A DNA stretch of 10,033 nucleotides from CAWEHT01 sp963808455 (lineage in GTDB: Bacteria > Chloroflexota > Anaerolineae > CG2-30-64-16), in assembly GCA_963808455.1 (NCBI GenBank), contig CAWEHT010000332.1:1-10033 (forward strand), given 5' to 3'. The notes below the pieces were generated by a model. It saw nothing but the letters and a program-made list of their open reading frames with translations, was not told the origin of the DNA and did not search any database. Positions 1 through 6,707 of the stretch are shown here, piece after piece (the stretch's first letter is position 1; each line of letters starts with the position of its first letter). The position numbers were made by a program, and so were the translations under genes.

Positions 1-47
1 ATTTCGCTGTGCCCCCGCGGCCAACTTGCCCCGCCGCCGAGAACCAT
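1..47 (-). CDS. Possible start of the next gene of the cobalamin operon (partial, unidentified)
   Basis: An ATG lies 13 nt beyond the cbiG stop codon. It is preceded by a G-run that could act as a weak ribosome binding site, and its frame stays open to the window edge. Only 15 codons are visible (starting M-V-L-G-G-G). This is too little to identify a family. From position, another cobalamin biosynthesis gene such as a methyltransferase or reductase is expected, but that is inference. The frame may also be a chance reading. Confidence 0.2.
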   Translation of the reverse strand, partial: MVLGGGASWPRGHSE

Positions 48-60
48 CAACCCCCAAACT

Positions 61-1309
61 TTACTTCGACGGGTGCGCCACCGCGCGATCCCAGTTGTCG
101 GCCGGCGTACGAGCGACCGCAACGGTAACATTTGGGAACCTGCGCTTTTGGACCAGCAGCTCGGAAGTCCCGGCCGCCAGCGTCGCCGAAGGCTCGGCGA
201 CACCCGGTACGCCTAAAACCTGCAGCGCCCAGGGCGATGGATTGGGCGGCCGGCCTGATGCCGCCAACTCTGCCCGGGCAAAGGCGTGGAGCCGCCAGCC
301 GCGCTCATGGCATGCCATGAGCAGGCCGGGTTCGGATGCCTTGTCCACTACAGTCGCCACGAGATAGGCGCTGTCGCCGGAAAGGCCGGCATCCGCCAGC
401 GTCACATCGACCGCTGCCAGGATCTCCGCCGCCGGCGCCCCTCTGTTGCACCCGATGCCCAAAACGAGGCGGGGTGGGTGATAGACCACGAGGCAAGGCA
501 GTGAACTGAAGGCCTCTCGTGGGACCTCGCGATCGGTAATTACGAGAGCTGCGGCTGCCCCAGCCGCCGCCAGCGCCTCGAGCGAGGGGTAGCGTGTGAG
601 GTTGGGAGGCGGTGCCGCAGGCCACCACGTCTCATCGCCGGCCTCCTGGACCACAGCAACCGGATCGCCGTTCACCAATGCTGCGCTTGCGCGGGTCAGG
701 GCCTCGGTTCCATCCAACCGCCAACCACGGCTGAGGCGCGGCAAAAGAAGTGGAAGAGGGGAGGCGGCGCTTCTCGCGTCCGGAAGCCAACTGATTCCCG
801 GCCCCCGATGCGGGGCCAGGGCCCGGGGTCTGGCCCAACAGGTCCAGGGCGGGCAGCTCCCGCACGTCGCTTGCCGTGGTGATGACCGCCGTACCGCCCA
901 ACAGCGCGGCTACGCGCCGGGCCAGGGCATTGCCGCCGCCCTGATGCCCGGACAACAAGCTGATGGCGTGCCTTCCGCGCTCGTCAACAACCACTACCCC
1001 CGGGTCGGCATGCTTGCTGCGCAGCAGCGGCGCAAGATCACGCACGACGATGCCGCTAGACATAATGGCGACCACGCCGGAGTGTTGGGCGAAGGCGCGC
1101 GTGCAGGGTCTGGCGAACAGACGACGTGTATGTGATCACGGTTGGGGCTTCGGAGGCCGATCTTTCACCCTGGTCCGCGGAAGTGGCCTGTTGGCCTGTC
1201 CGCCGAGGTGGCCGAACCGTTCTGGTAGATAGAGCAGGGCGCCGGCCATTTCCGCATGCAGGCGCGCTGCGGTCTCGCTGCCCCCTTTGGTGAGCGCTAC
1301 GATGGCCAC
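61..1309 (-). CDS. cbiG: Cobalt-precorrin-5A hydrolase CbiG, frameshifted and possibly fused to CobM
   Basis: CbiG opens the C20-containing lactone of cobalt-precorrin-5A and releases acetaldehyde in the cobalt-early (anaerobic) B12 pathway. The N-terminal part (1309 to about 1200) has the family motif ALTKGG followed by YLPERF. The core (about 1100-840) has AIMSSGIVVRDLAPLL, VVVVDERGRHAISLLSGH and ITTASDV. The middle and C-terminal domains (about 740-61) include ASAALVNGDPVAVVQEAG, LVLGIGCNRG, EPGLL and NVTVAVAR. The frame is broken. A TGA at 1136-1138 ends the first part, but a second frame (about 1200-1095) reads VITYTSSVRQTLHAR, which resembles CbiG. This implies one lost base near 1160-1215 and one extra base near 1091. 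A further +1 shift lies at 750-840. Corrected length is about 415 residues, longer than the roughly 350 usual, partly from a Gly/Pro/Ala-rich stretch around the last shift. The family call is firm. Whether the gene is truly broken or mis-sequenced cannot be told here. Confidence 0.85.
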
Positions 1310-2156
1310 GCTTGGCTGCCGCGCTGGGGCATCGAGGGCGATCCCGTAAAGCGCAGAGTCGTGGGAGCCCGCGCCTCTGACTTGCGGGGACAGGGCCGGG
1401 CTCACGATAATGAGCGCCTGGTGCGTGATCTCGGCCGCCTGGGCGCGCTCGACGATGTCTGCCAGGGTGCCCTGCAATACGAGTTCGTCCGGCCAGCTGG
1501 CCCGGGCGACCATCGCGACAGGCGTGTCGGGCCGGTAGCCGGCCGCCGCCAACTCATCAACCACGCGGTCGATCATGCCGGCACTGAGGAAAAGCACAAG
1601 GCTCGTGCGGTGGGCGGCCAGCCTGCGCAGCGTCTCGCGCTCCGGCACCTCGGTGCGTCCGCCCACGCGCGTCAAGATGACCGTTTGCGTGTCACCGGGC
1701 ACGGTGTATTCGATGCGCAGTGCCGCGGCTGCCGCAAACGCCGAGCTGACCCCCGGCACGACGCAGTAGGCGATGTCCAACCGGTCAAGCTCGCGGATTT
1801 GCTCGAGGATTGCGCCATAGATCGCGGGATCGCCGGTATGCAGGCGCACAACGCTGAGACCGCGGGCCACGGCCGAGCTCATCACCTCGATCTGCTCTGC
1901 CAGCTTCATCGACGCGGCTGTCGTGGATCGCCGCGCCCGGCCTGGCATGCGCCAGCACGGCAGGGTTCACGAGCGAACCGGCGAAGATGATGACGTCGGC
2001 CTTAGCGATCAGCCTTTGGGCTTTCAACGTCAGCAACTCTGGGTCCCCAGGGCCGGCACCGACAAACGAGACCAAACAGGGAGCAAGGTTCAGGGCGCAC
2101 GGTGAAGAATCCGTGCCGTGTGTTCCATTTCCTATGCCCATTCCTGAAGTGTTCAT
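1310..2156 (-). CDS. cobM: Precorrin-4/cobalt-precorrin-4 C11-methyltransferase (CobM/CbiF), one +1 frameshift
   Basis: This enzyme transfers a methyl group from SAM to C11 of (cobalt-)precorrin-4, making the substrate of CbiG. With the shift corrected it is about 282 residues. Family signatures in order are the SAM-site motif VGAGPGDPELLTL (32-44), AGSLVNPAVL, LHTGDPAIYGAI (105-116), VVPGVSS, TVILTR and ASWPDE. The N-terminal half is read from 2156 to about 1920 and the rest in the next frame from there on. Removing one C near 1916-1917 restores IHDSASMKLAEQIEVM, the expected family sequence. The chosen ATG overlaps the cbiX stop as ATGA, suggesting translational coupling. About 28 residues precede the conserved domain, so a start nearer 2070 is possible. 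The frame runs without a stop into CbiG; the boundary is placed at the GTG of V-A-I-V-A-L. Confidence 0.88.
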
Positions 2157-2962
2157 ACGGCGAACCGGTACCGGCACAGGTCGCAACTTACAACGGTCGT
2201 GCCCTTGAAGGCCTCTTCGAGCCGCTGGCTGGCCACGTCGAGGGACCGAGCGTGCGTGCCGAGATAGCCTGCCACGTGGACCCGCAGCCCAAGCTCGCTG
2301 CCGCTTTGCAACGCCATGGCCCCGATCTCCTCATGCACGCGCCCTGTGAACAGCACAAACGGGGCAACGATGACCTGGCGGGCGCCCAGTGATCGGCACA
2401 CGTGCATGGCCTGATCGACGTTGGGCGAAGACACAGCATGGAAAGCGTAAGCCGTCGAAAGATACTCGCGCGCCTGTCCCATCAGGAAGGCCAGGCGGGC
2501 GATCTCGCTGTTCGCGCCCATGTCGCTGCTCCCGCGGCCGACGACCAACAAGCTAGTCCTGGCAAGTGGGATGTCGCCGGCAGCGGCTGCCAGAACTTCC
2601 TGCACGCGCAGGTCTGCCAACTCGACGAGGCCGGCATGGACGCCGAAAGGTGAGGCCAGAAGGAAGGTGACGTCCGCGAACCTGGCACGTGCCTCTCTTA
2701 CAGCCGGGGCGATCTCGTTCTTGAAGTGGCCGGCGGCGCCCAGGAACACCGGCAGCACGATTACTGTGCCGGCTCGCTGCCCTGCTCGCTCCGCGGCTAT
2801 CTCCAGGCCGTGCTCCAGGTCAGGAGCGGCCCGCTCCAGAAAGCAGCGCTCGACCGGCCTACCGGTGCGCTCCGCCAGGGCGTCGGCAAACTGGTGAAAT
2901 CCCACCAGCGCTGCTGGGCGGCGGCTTCCGTGCCCTACGGCCAGCACCACATCCTCTGCCAT
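2153..2962 (-). CDS. cbiX: Sirohydrochlorin cobaltochelatase CbiX (long, two-domain form)
   Basis: CbiX inserts Co2+ into sirohydrochlorin, the committing step of the cobalt-early B12 route, in the cytoplasm. The protein is 269 residues and fits the two-domain form. The N-terminal chelatase half has VGHGSRR (His11) and VFLGAAGHF (His79), the usual pair of metal-handling histidines. The C-terminal half has VVGRGSSD in place of HGS, then HAVSSPNVDQAM and APFVLFTGRVHEEI. The tail ends in C-D-L-C-R-Y-R (Cys260, Cys263). Long CbiX proteins such as that of Bacillus megaterium carry a C-terminal Cys motif that binds an Fe-S centre. The ATG is preceded by a purine-rich AGGAAGGGAAGG ribosome site. It is the first gene after the cobalamin riboswitch, which supports the metal assignment (cobalt rather than iron or nickel). 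The frame is intact. Confidence 0.93.
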   Translation of the reverse strand: MAEDVVLAVGHGSRRPAALVGFHQFADALAERTGRPVERCFLERAAPDLEHGLEIAAERAGQRAGTVIVLPVFLGAAGHFKNEIAPAVREARARFADVTFLLASPFGVHAGLVELADLRVQEVLAAAAGDIPLARTSLLVVGRGSSDMGANSEIARLAFLMGQAREYLSTAYAFHAVSSPNVDQAMHVCRSLGARQVIVAPFVLFTGRVHEEIGAMALQSGSELGLRVHVAGYLGTHARSLDVASQRLEEAFKGTTVVSCDLCRYRFAV

Positions 2963-3001
2963 AACCTTCCCTTCCTGGGACTACAAGATGCAGCGAACAA
3001 C

Positions 3002-3033
3002 AAAAAAACCCGGCCTCGCTTCGAGGTCGGGTT
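3002..3033 (-). terminator. Intrinsic terminator of the cobalamin riboswitch expression platform
   Basis: On the minus strand a 12-bp hairpin (arms 3022-3033 and 3007-3018, one mismatch, 3-nt loop) is followed by seven T residues (3008-3002). It lies between the riboswitch aptamer and the cbiX ATG, ending 40 nt before that start. This is the normal place for a B12-triggered transcription terminator. A short element at 3080-3085 can pair with 3025-3030 of the first terminator arm (6 bp plus a possible G-U pair) and is a candidate antiterminator. Confidence 0.85.
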
Positions 3034-3112
3034 TGCCTGCGACGTCTCCGGGCTGCCTGGATCCTGCCCGCAGTTCGTTCCGACCCTTCCGCGAAGGTCA
3101 CAGTTGAGCGAA

Positions 3113-3240
3113 GGAGCAGGCGGGTCATCTGGCTTTCCTGGCCGGAGCCAGGACTACAGTTGCGGGACAGCGCCGGACTTTACCGGTCTTCCCCCGTTGG
3201 GCGCTACGCTTCCGGGCGGCTAGCGCACCTGCACCTGACA
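3113..3240 (-). promoter_or_regulatory. Cobalamin (adenosylcobalamin-type) riboswitch
   Basis: The minus-strand RNA has the hallmarks of the cobalamin riboswitch. GCAGGTGC at the 5' side can pair with CCTGC at the 3' side (3228-3232 with 3116-3120). Then come GGGGGAAGACCGGT, AAGTCCGGCGCTG and the B12 box GCTGTCCCGCAACTGTAG (about 3153-3171), and AAGCCAGATGACCCGCC near the end. It precedes a terminator and the B12 synthesis genes, so feedback repression by cobalamin is expected. The motif assignment is direct recognition; the ligand subtype (adenosyl, methyl or aquo form) is not determined. Confidence 0.95.
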
Positions 3241-3268
3241 TCTTGAACTGCAATCAATGAACAGATAT

Positions 3269-3298
3269 ATTATAGAACCAGGACCCCGGTTAAGTCAA
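3269..3298 (-). promoter_or_regulatory. Sigma70-type promoter of the cobalamin riboswitch operon
   Basis: TTGACT at 3298-3293 and a perfect TATAAT at 3274-3269, 18 nt apart, read on the minus strand. The predicted transcript start is about 3262, about 22 nt before the riboswitch. This gives a leader of about 300 nt before cbiX. Confidence 0.8.
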
Positions 3299-3318
3299 AA
3301 GCTATGCCGGGTCGCGTT

Positions 3319-3347
3319 TTGACGAAAGCAGATGCTTGAGTTAGAAT
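3319..3347 (+). promoter_or_regulatory. Sigma70-type promoter of rplY
   Basis: TTGACG (3319-3324) and TAGAAT (3342-3347) have the optimal 17-nt spacing. The predicted start is about 3354, giving an 84-nt leader before rplY. The promoter is divergent from the cobalamin promoter; the two -35 boxes are 20 bp apart. Confidence 0.75.
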
Positions 3348-3363
3348 CATTTAACTCCCTGGA

Positions 3364-3383
3364 GGCCCGGCCGGCGCCGGGCC
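3364..3383 (+). other. GC-rich hairpin in the rplY leader
   Basis: A perfect 8-bp inverted repeat, GGCCCGGC and GCCGGGCC, flanks a 4-nt loop, about 10 nt into the predicted rplY transcript and 54 nt before its start codon. There is no T-run after it, so it is not a terminator. It could stabilise the mRNA or serve in translational control; no such role can be shown from sequence. Confidence 0.5.
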
Positions 3384-3437
3384 ATTGCATGTCTATTGCT
3401 TGGCGCATTGCTGGCCAAGAGTTCAGGAGCAGATGAG

Positions 3438-4097
3438 ATGGCAGATGTCGATTTGCGGGCCGAGCCGCGGCACAGCGGGCGGCATGCGGTGCGTGAGCTG
3501 CGCGACCAGCAGATGGTGCCTGCGGTGGTCTATGGTCAGGGAATTGCCACAGAGTCGGTGGCCGTAAACGGCCGGGAACTGCACAAGGCTCTCGTGCGTG
3601 CAGGGACCGGTTTGATCACCCTGCGTCTTGGCGAGCGAGAGCCTCTCAAGGTGCTGGCGCGCGAGGTGCAGCATCACCCGTACAAACATTACGTGCGGCA
3701 TGTGGACTTTCAGGCCGTATCGATGACCGAGGCGTTGCACGTGCGGGTGCCTATCTTGCTCGAAGGTTCTTCGCCGGTGCTGGCCCTGGCCGGGATGATC
3801 CTGATCCACAACATGGAGTCACTTGAGGTCGAATGCCTGCCGGATGACATTCCGCAGCGCCTCACCGCGCGGCTGGACAAATTGCAGTCGCAGGATGACT
3901 CGATTTACGTGCGCGATCTGGTCGTGCCGGAGCGGGTCAGGGTGCTGGTCGAAGGCAATCACGTTGTGGCAAGTGTGGCTGTATCGCGCGCCGAGCTTGA
4001 GGCCGAAGCGACTGCCGAAGGTGCGGCGGCTGCGGAACCTGAAGTGGTGGCCAAGGGCAAACCGAAGGAAGAAGAGGGCCAGTCAGAGACCAAGTAA
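3438..4097 (+). CDS. rplY: 50S ribosomal protein bL25 (long Ctc/TL5-type)
   Basis: bL25 binds 5S rRNA in the large subunit. The product is 219 residues and intact. Residues 1 to about 90 are the 5S-binding domain, with L-R-A-E-P-R...G-R-H-A-V-R-E-L-R, VPAVVYGQG and the conserved HHPYKHYVRHVDFQAV. Residues about 95-185 form the beta-rich TL5/Ctc C-terminal domain (VPILLEGSSPVL, LPDDIPQ, DSIYVRDL). The last 35 residues are an acidic Ala/Glu/Lys-rich tail. The ATG at 3438 is chosen because AGGAG lies 8 nt upstream; the same frame extends upstream to 3396 without a comparable ribosome site. It stands alone in its transcription unit, without the pth gene often found next to ctc. Confidence 0.93.
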   Translation: MADVDLRAEPRHSGRHAVRELRDQQMVPAVVYGQGIATESVAVNGRELHKALVRAGTGLITLRLGEREPLKVLAREVQHHPYKHYVRHVDFQAVSMTEALHVRVPILLEGSSPVLALAGMILIHNMESLEVECLPDDIPQRLTARLDKLQSQDDSIYVRDLVVPERVRVLVEGNHVVASVAVSRAELEAEATAEGAAAAEPEVVAKGKPKEEEGQSETK

Positions 4098-4153
4098 CCC
4101 CGCTGGCGGGCGCAATGTCGTCCTGCCGGCTCCAGACCTCAGCTCTTCATTTT

Positions 4154-4186
4154 GCAAACGGGCCTCCCGTCGAGAGGCCCGTTTGC
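4154..4186. terminator. Terminator-like hairpin between convergent rplY and hpt
   Basis: A perfect 13-bp inverted repeat, GCAAACGGGCCTC and GAGGCCCGTTTGC, surrounds a 7-nt loop. It lies 57 nt after the rplY stop and 33 nt after the hpt stop, so it can serve both directions. Neither side has a long T-run, so termination efficiency is uncertain. Confidence 0.7.
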
Positions 4187-4219
4187 ATTCCGTGGGCGGA
4201 CTTGAGGCGGCAGCGGGCC

Positions 4220-4778
4220 TTATATGGCCTGGCAATACTTTGGGGCCAGCACGGCGATGTAGGGCAGGTTGCGGTACAGCTCGTCATAGTCCAGACCATA
4301 GCCGAGCACGAACTTGTTGGGGATCTCGAAGCCGACATAGTTGACCGGTACTGCCACCTCGCGCCGGGCAGACTTGTTGAGAAGGGTGCAGATGCGCAGC
4401 GATCTCGGCCGGCGAGCGCGGCAGGATGCGGGTCAGATAGTCGAGCGTGTGCCCGGTGTCGATGATGTCCTCAACAATCAGGACGTTCAGCCCCTCGATC
4501 GGGCGGTCGAGATCCTTCAGGATGCGCACGACGCCGCTGGATTGAAGCTCGGGCCCATAGCTGGACGTGGCCATGAAATCGATCGCGTGTGGGACCCTGA
4601 TCTGTCGCATGAGATCGGCGAGAAACAGCGTGCTGCCCTTGAGCACTGCCAGCAGCAGAAGATCGCTTCCGGCATAGTCGGCGCTGATCTGGGCACCCAG
4701 GTCGGCCACACGAGCTTGAAGCTTATCGGCTGGTATCAGGATCTCCTCAATGAAGGCGGGATCAATCAGTTCGGGCAT
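4220..4778 (-). CDS. hpt: Hypoxanthine phosphoribosyltransferase, one +1 frameshift
   Basis: Hpt salvages hypoxanthine and guanine to IMP and GMP using PRPP, in the cytoplasm. The corrected length is about 185 residues, normal for the family. Seen in order are LLLLAVLKGSTLFLADL (about 40-56), IDFMATSSYG and the PRPP-binding loop VEDIIDTGHTL (102-112). After a shift near 4400 come LRICTLLNKSARREV, VNYVGFEIPNKFVLGYGLDYDE and NLPYIAVL, ending at TAA 4220-4222. Dropping one base at about 4400 restores the expected spacing between the PRPP loop and ICTLLNK. In the uncorrected first frame the protein would end at 4284 with an unrelated tail. GAGGT about 10 nt upstream of the ATG supports the start. 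It lies 28 nt after the GH99-like gene on the same strand. Confidence 0.9.
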
Positions 4779-4806
4779 ATCAATCTACCTCACAGCTAAC
4801 GCTTGA

Positions 4807-5980
4807 CTAATACATGGCGTAGGCTAGCTTGCTGGCCAGGCGCTCTTCGCGGATGACATTGGACGGTGAAATGGCCGAGACGGTCCCACCGGTGTCGGAA
4901 GATGACACGGTGGGCGGAGCCTCTGGCGCCGGCGTCGCCGATGTGTCGACCGCAGCCGCGGGTGGGATCGGGGTGGGAGCTGTGGCAGCCGCCACGATGG
5001 CCTGGGCTGGCGGCGACTTGCCGCCGTGAAATGCAGCCGCCCATTTGGCCGTCAGGTTCAGGTAAAGGTTACCATAGGCGCGGCTCGGCTCGATATAGGT
5101 GCCTTCCGGAAACTCGTTGAAGCTCGTGATGACGATCCAATCGGGTGCAGAGGCGATGGCGGCCTGCCAGGAACCCTCGTAGTAGGCACCGCCCTGCCGG
5201 TCTGTGGCAAAGGCCGCTGCCCGGCCGGTCTTGAGATCGTCATAGCCCGGCATCACCGTTGCCACGTAGATCTTGGGCGCACCGAGTGCGGCGGCCTCCC
5301 CACGCACCAGGCGGGCAAACTTGTCCGCCGTGTACCCCAGATCAGTGGGCGGATTCCAGGTGACGCTGTACAAGTGATGCCCATCGAAGACGGAAAGCGG
5401 CGAGACATCGGTGCCCTCTTCGATCCAGAGGCTGCGGTGGTTGGGGTCCACAGCAGAGCGGATCGCGGCCCAGGTGCCGGTGTCGTAAATTTGCTGCCGC
5501 CAGAAAAAGATAACGGGTTTGCCGCCAACTTTGAGATAGCCCGGGTGGTTGGCATGCGTGTCTAGGAGGGATTTGAGGGCAGCTTGCACGTCGCCTGGCC
5601 CACCATAGAACGCTGAGGTCACCTCGAAATCCACGGCCACGCGAAAGCCGTGCGCTGCGGCGACGTCCAACAGGGCACGCAAATTGGTCTCGGTCTGGTT
5701 GTTCTCGACTTGCGGCCCGAGCCATGAGACCACGAAGGCATCGATCCCCGCACTCTTGGCCTGCTCGATCTGGCGGGCCATGACGCCGGTGTCGCGGCGA
5801 GACGTAGGGCGTCACCGGCACATCGGGTACCTGGTCCGCTCCCCAGCTGTGCTCATCGAACCAGGTGTAATAAAACGCGAGAACCAGGCGGCTGGGGCTC
5901 TGGGCCACGGCCGGCAGAACCGGAGATAGCACCAGGCAGGCCGCCAGCAACGTGACGGCAACGCGGATGCGACGGACCAT
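4807..5980 (-). CDS. Secreted GH99-like (endo-mannosidase-type) protein, one +1 frameshift
   Basis: The corrected protein is about 390 residues. Residues 1-27 form a Sec signal peptide (basic MVRRIR, hydrophobic core, ending A-V-A-Q), so it is exported. The domain at about 32-315 has LAFYYTWFD, ARQIEQAKSAGIDAFVVSWLGP, GKPVIFFWRQ, WIEEGTD and SFNEFPEGTYIEPS (286-299). The last motif matches the GH99-like catalytic signature, in which two glutamates sit in an E-x-x-E arrangement (Glu289, Glu292). Activity on alpha-mannosides is therefore possible but not demonstrated, because the wider family includes uncharacterised members. A Pro/Ala/Thr-rich stretch (about 320-370) ends in a short charged tail with no anchor motif. 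The frame changes near 5798. One extra C there splits the signal peptide and first strand from the rest; removing it gives TPYVSRDTGVMARQIEQAK. AGGA lies 10 nt before the ATG. Confidence 0.75.
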
Positions 5981-6003
5981 AAACGGCTTCCTACGTCCAG
6001 GCA

Positions 6004-6035
6004 GTTGCAGTGACCGATGATGCCGTCACCGCAAC
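6004..6035. other. Hairpin between the nitroreductase and GH99-like genes
   Basis: An 11-bp inverted repeat (GTTGCAGTGAC with GTCACCGCAAC, one position off, which becomes a G-U pair in the minus-strand RNA) has a 10-nt loop. It lies in the 101-nt gap. There is no T-run, so it is more likely a partial terminator or RNA-processing structure than a strong stop. Confidence 0.45.
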
Positions 6036-6081
6036 CCCCTGCACTCCAGCACGGGCCAGGCTACGACAGTTGTGGACGGGA

Positions 6082-6642
6082 TCAGCGCACGTAGTTGATG
6101 ACGTCCCGGTTGCGCGGCGGGGTTGGAGGAACGCCGCCCTCGGCGTATCCGATGGCGATCGTGCAGACATGGTGATAGCCGTCTGGGACGCCGAGCTCTT
6201 TGAGGCAGGCAGGGCCTTCGTTGGATGCGAACAAGGCACCGGAAGAACCGATGATGCAGGATGCCAGGCCCAGCGACGTGGCAGCCAGAGCGATGTTCTC
6301 GGCCGCGGCGGCGCAATCGAAATCTGCCCAATGTGCCTGGTCCGCCGCGCTGATCAGGATGACGCTCGGGGCGGCGTAGAAAGTGTTATAGTTGGGGTCG
6401 GCTGCCATCCTGGCAATGAACTCGTTGTCGGATTTCAAAGCGATCGCCTTGAGTGCGGCCACCATCCTGCCGAGCAGGGCCTGGTCCTGGATCACGGTGA
6501 AGTGCCATTTCTGTAGGTTCATGGCGTTGGGAGCACCCAAGCCCACGTCGAGAATTGCCTCGAGGTCGGCAGTGGCTACCTGTACAGGCTTGTAGCAGCG
6601 GACACTTCGCCGGCTCTGCATGGCCTGGAGAACGTCGTTCAT
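6082..6642 (-). CDS. Nitroreductase-family FMN-dependent oxidoreductase
   Basis: This is an intact 186-residue protein of the nitroreductase superfamily, flavoenzymes that use FMN and NAD(P)H. Motifs are the N-terminal SRRSVRCYKP (10-19; FMN phosphate contacts), APNAMNLQKWHFTVI (about 37-51), the dimer/FMN segment DFDCAAAAENIALAATSLGLASCIIG and the closing IGYAEGG...PPRNRD. The substrate cannot be assigned; family members act on nitroaromatics, quinones, flavins or enones. AAGGA lies about 10 nt before the ATG. It is first in a minus-strand series followed by the GH99-like gene and hpt. The three have no evident shared pathway, so co-transcription may be incidental. Confidence 0.9.
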   Translation of the reverse strand: MNDVLQAMQSRRSVRCYKPVQVATADLEAILDVGLGAPNAMNLQKWHFTVIQDQALLGRMVAALKAIALKSDNEFIARMAADPNYNTFYAAPSVILISAADQAHWADFDCAAAAENIALAATSLGLASCIIGSSGALFASNEGPACLKELGVPDGYHHVCTIAIGYAEGGVPPTPPRNRDVINYVR

Positions 6643-6675
6643 GATTCGCCCGTCCTTTCTTTGGCTCTTGGGCGC

Positions 6676-6704
6676 ATTATAGCGGCGTGACGGGCTATCG
6701 GCAA
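6676..6704 (-). promoter_or_regulatory. Probable promoter of the nitroreductase gene
   Basis: TTGCCG (6704-6699) and a perfect TATAAT (6681-6676), 17 nt apart on the minus strand, lie immediately after the bet stop codon. The predicted start is about 6669, 27 nt before the ATG. Confidence 0.65.
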
Positions 6705-6707
6705 AGT

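Noticed and set aside
1256..1990. Long plus-strand reading frame (244 residues) opposite cobM and cbiG
   Set aside because: It is antisense to recognised CobM and CbiG sequence and has no recognisable family motif.
61..5980. Programmed ribosomal frameshifting as a shared mechanism for the split genes
   Set aside because: The sites share no common slippery sequence and affect unrelated families not known for recoding; sequencing or assembly indels are simpler.
6082..6642. Possible BluB (lower-ligand synthesis, a B12-related nitroreductase-fold enzyme)
   Set aside because: The motifs and the length of 186 residues fit general nitroreductases; BluB is usually longer, and the gene is not in the riboswitch operon.
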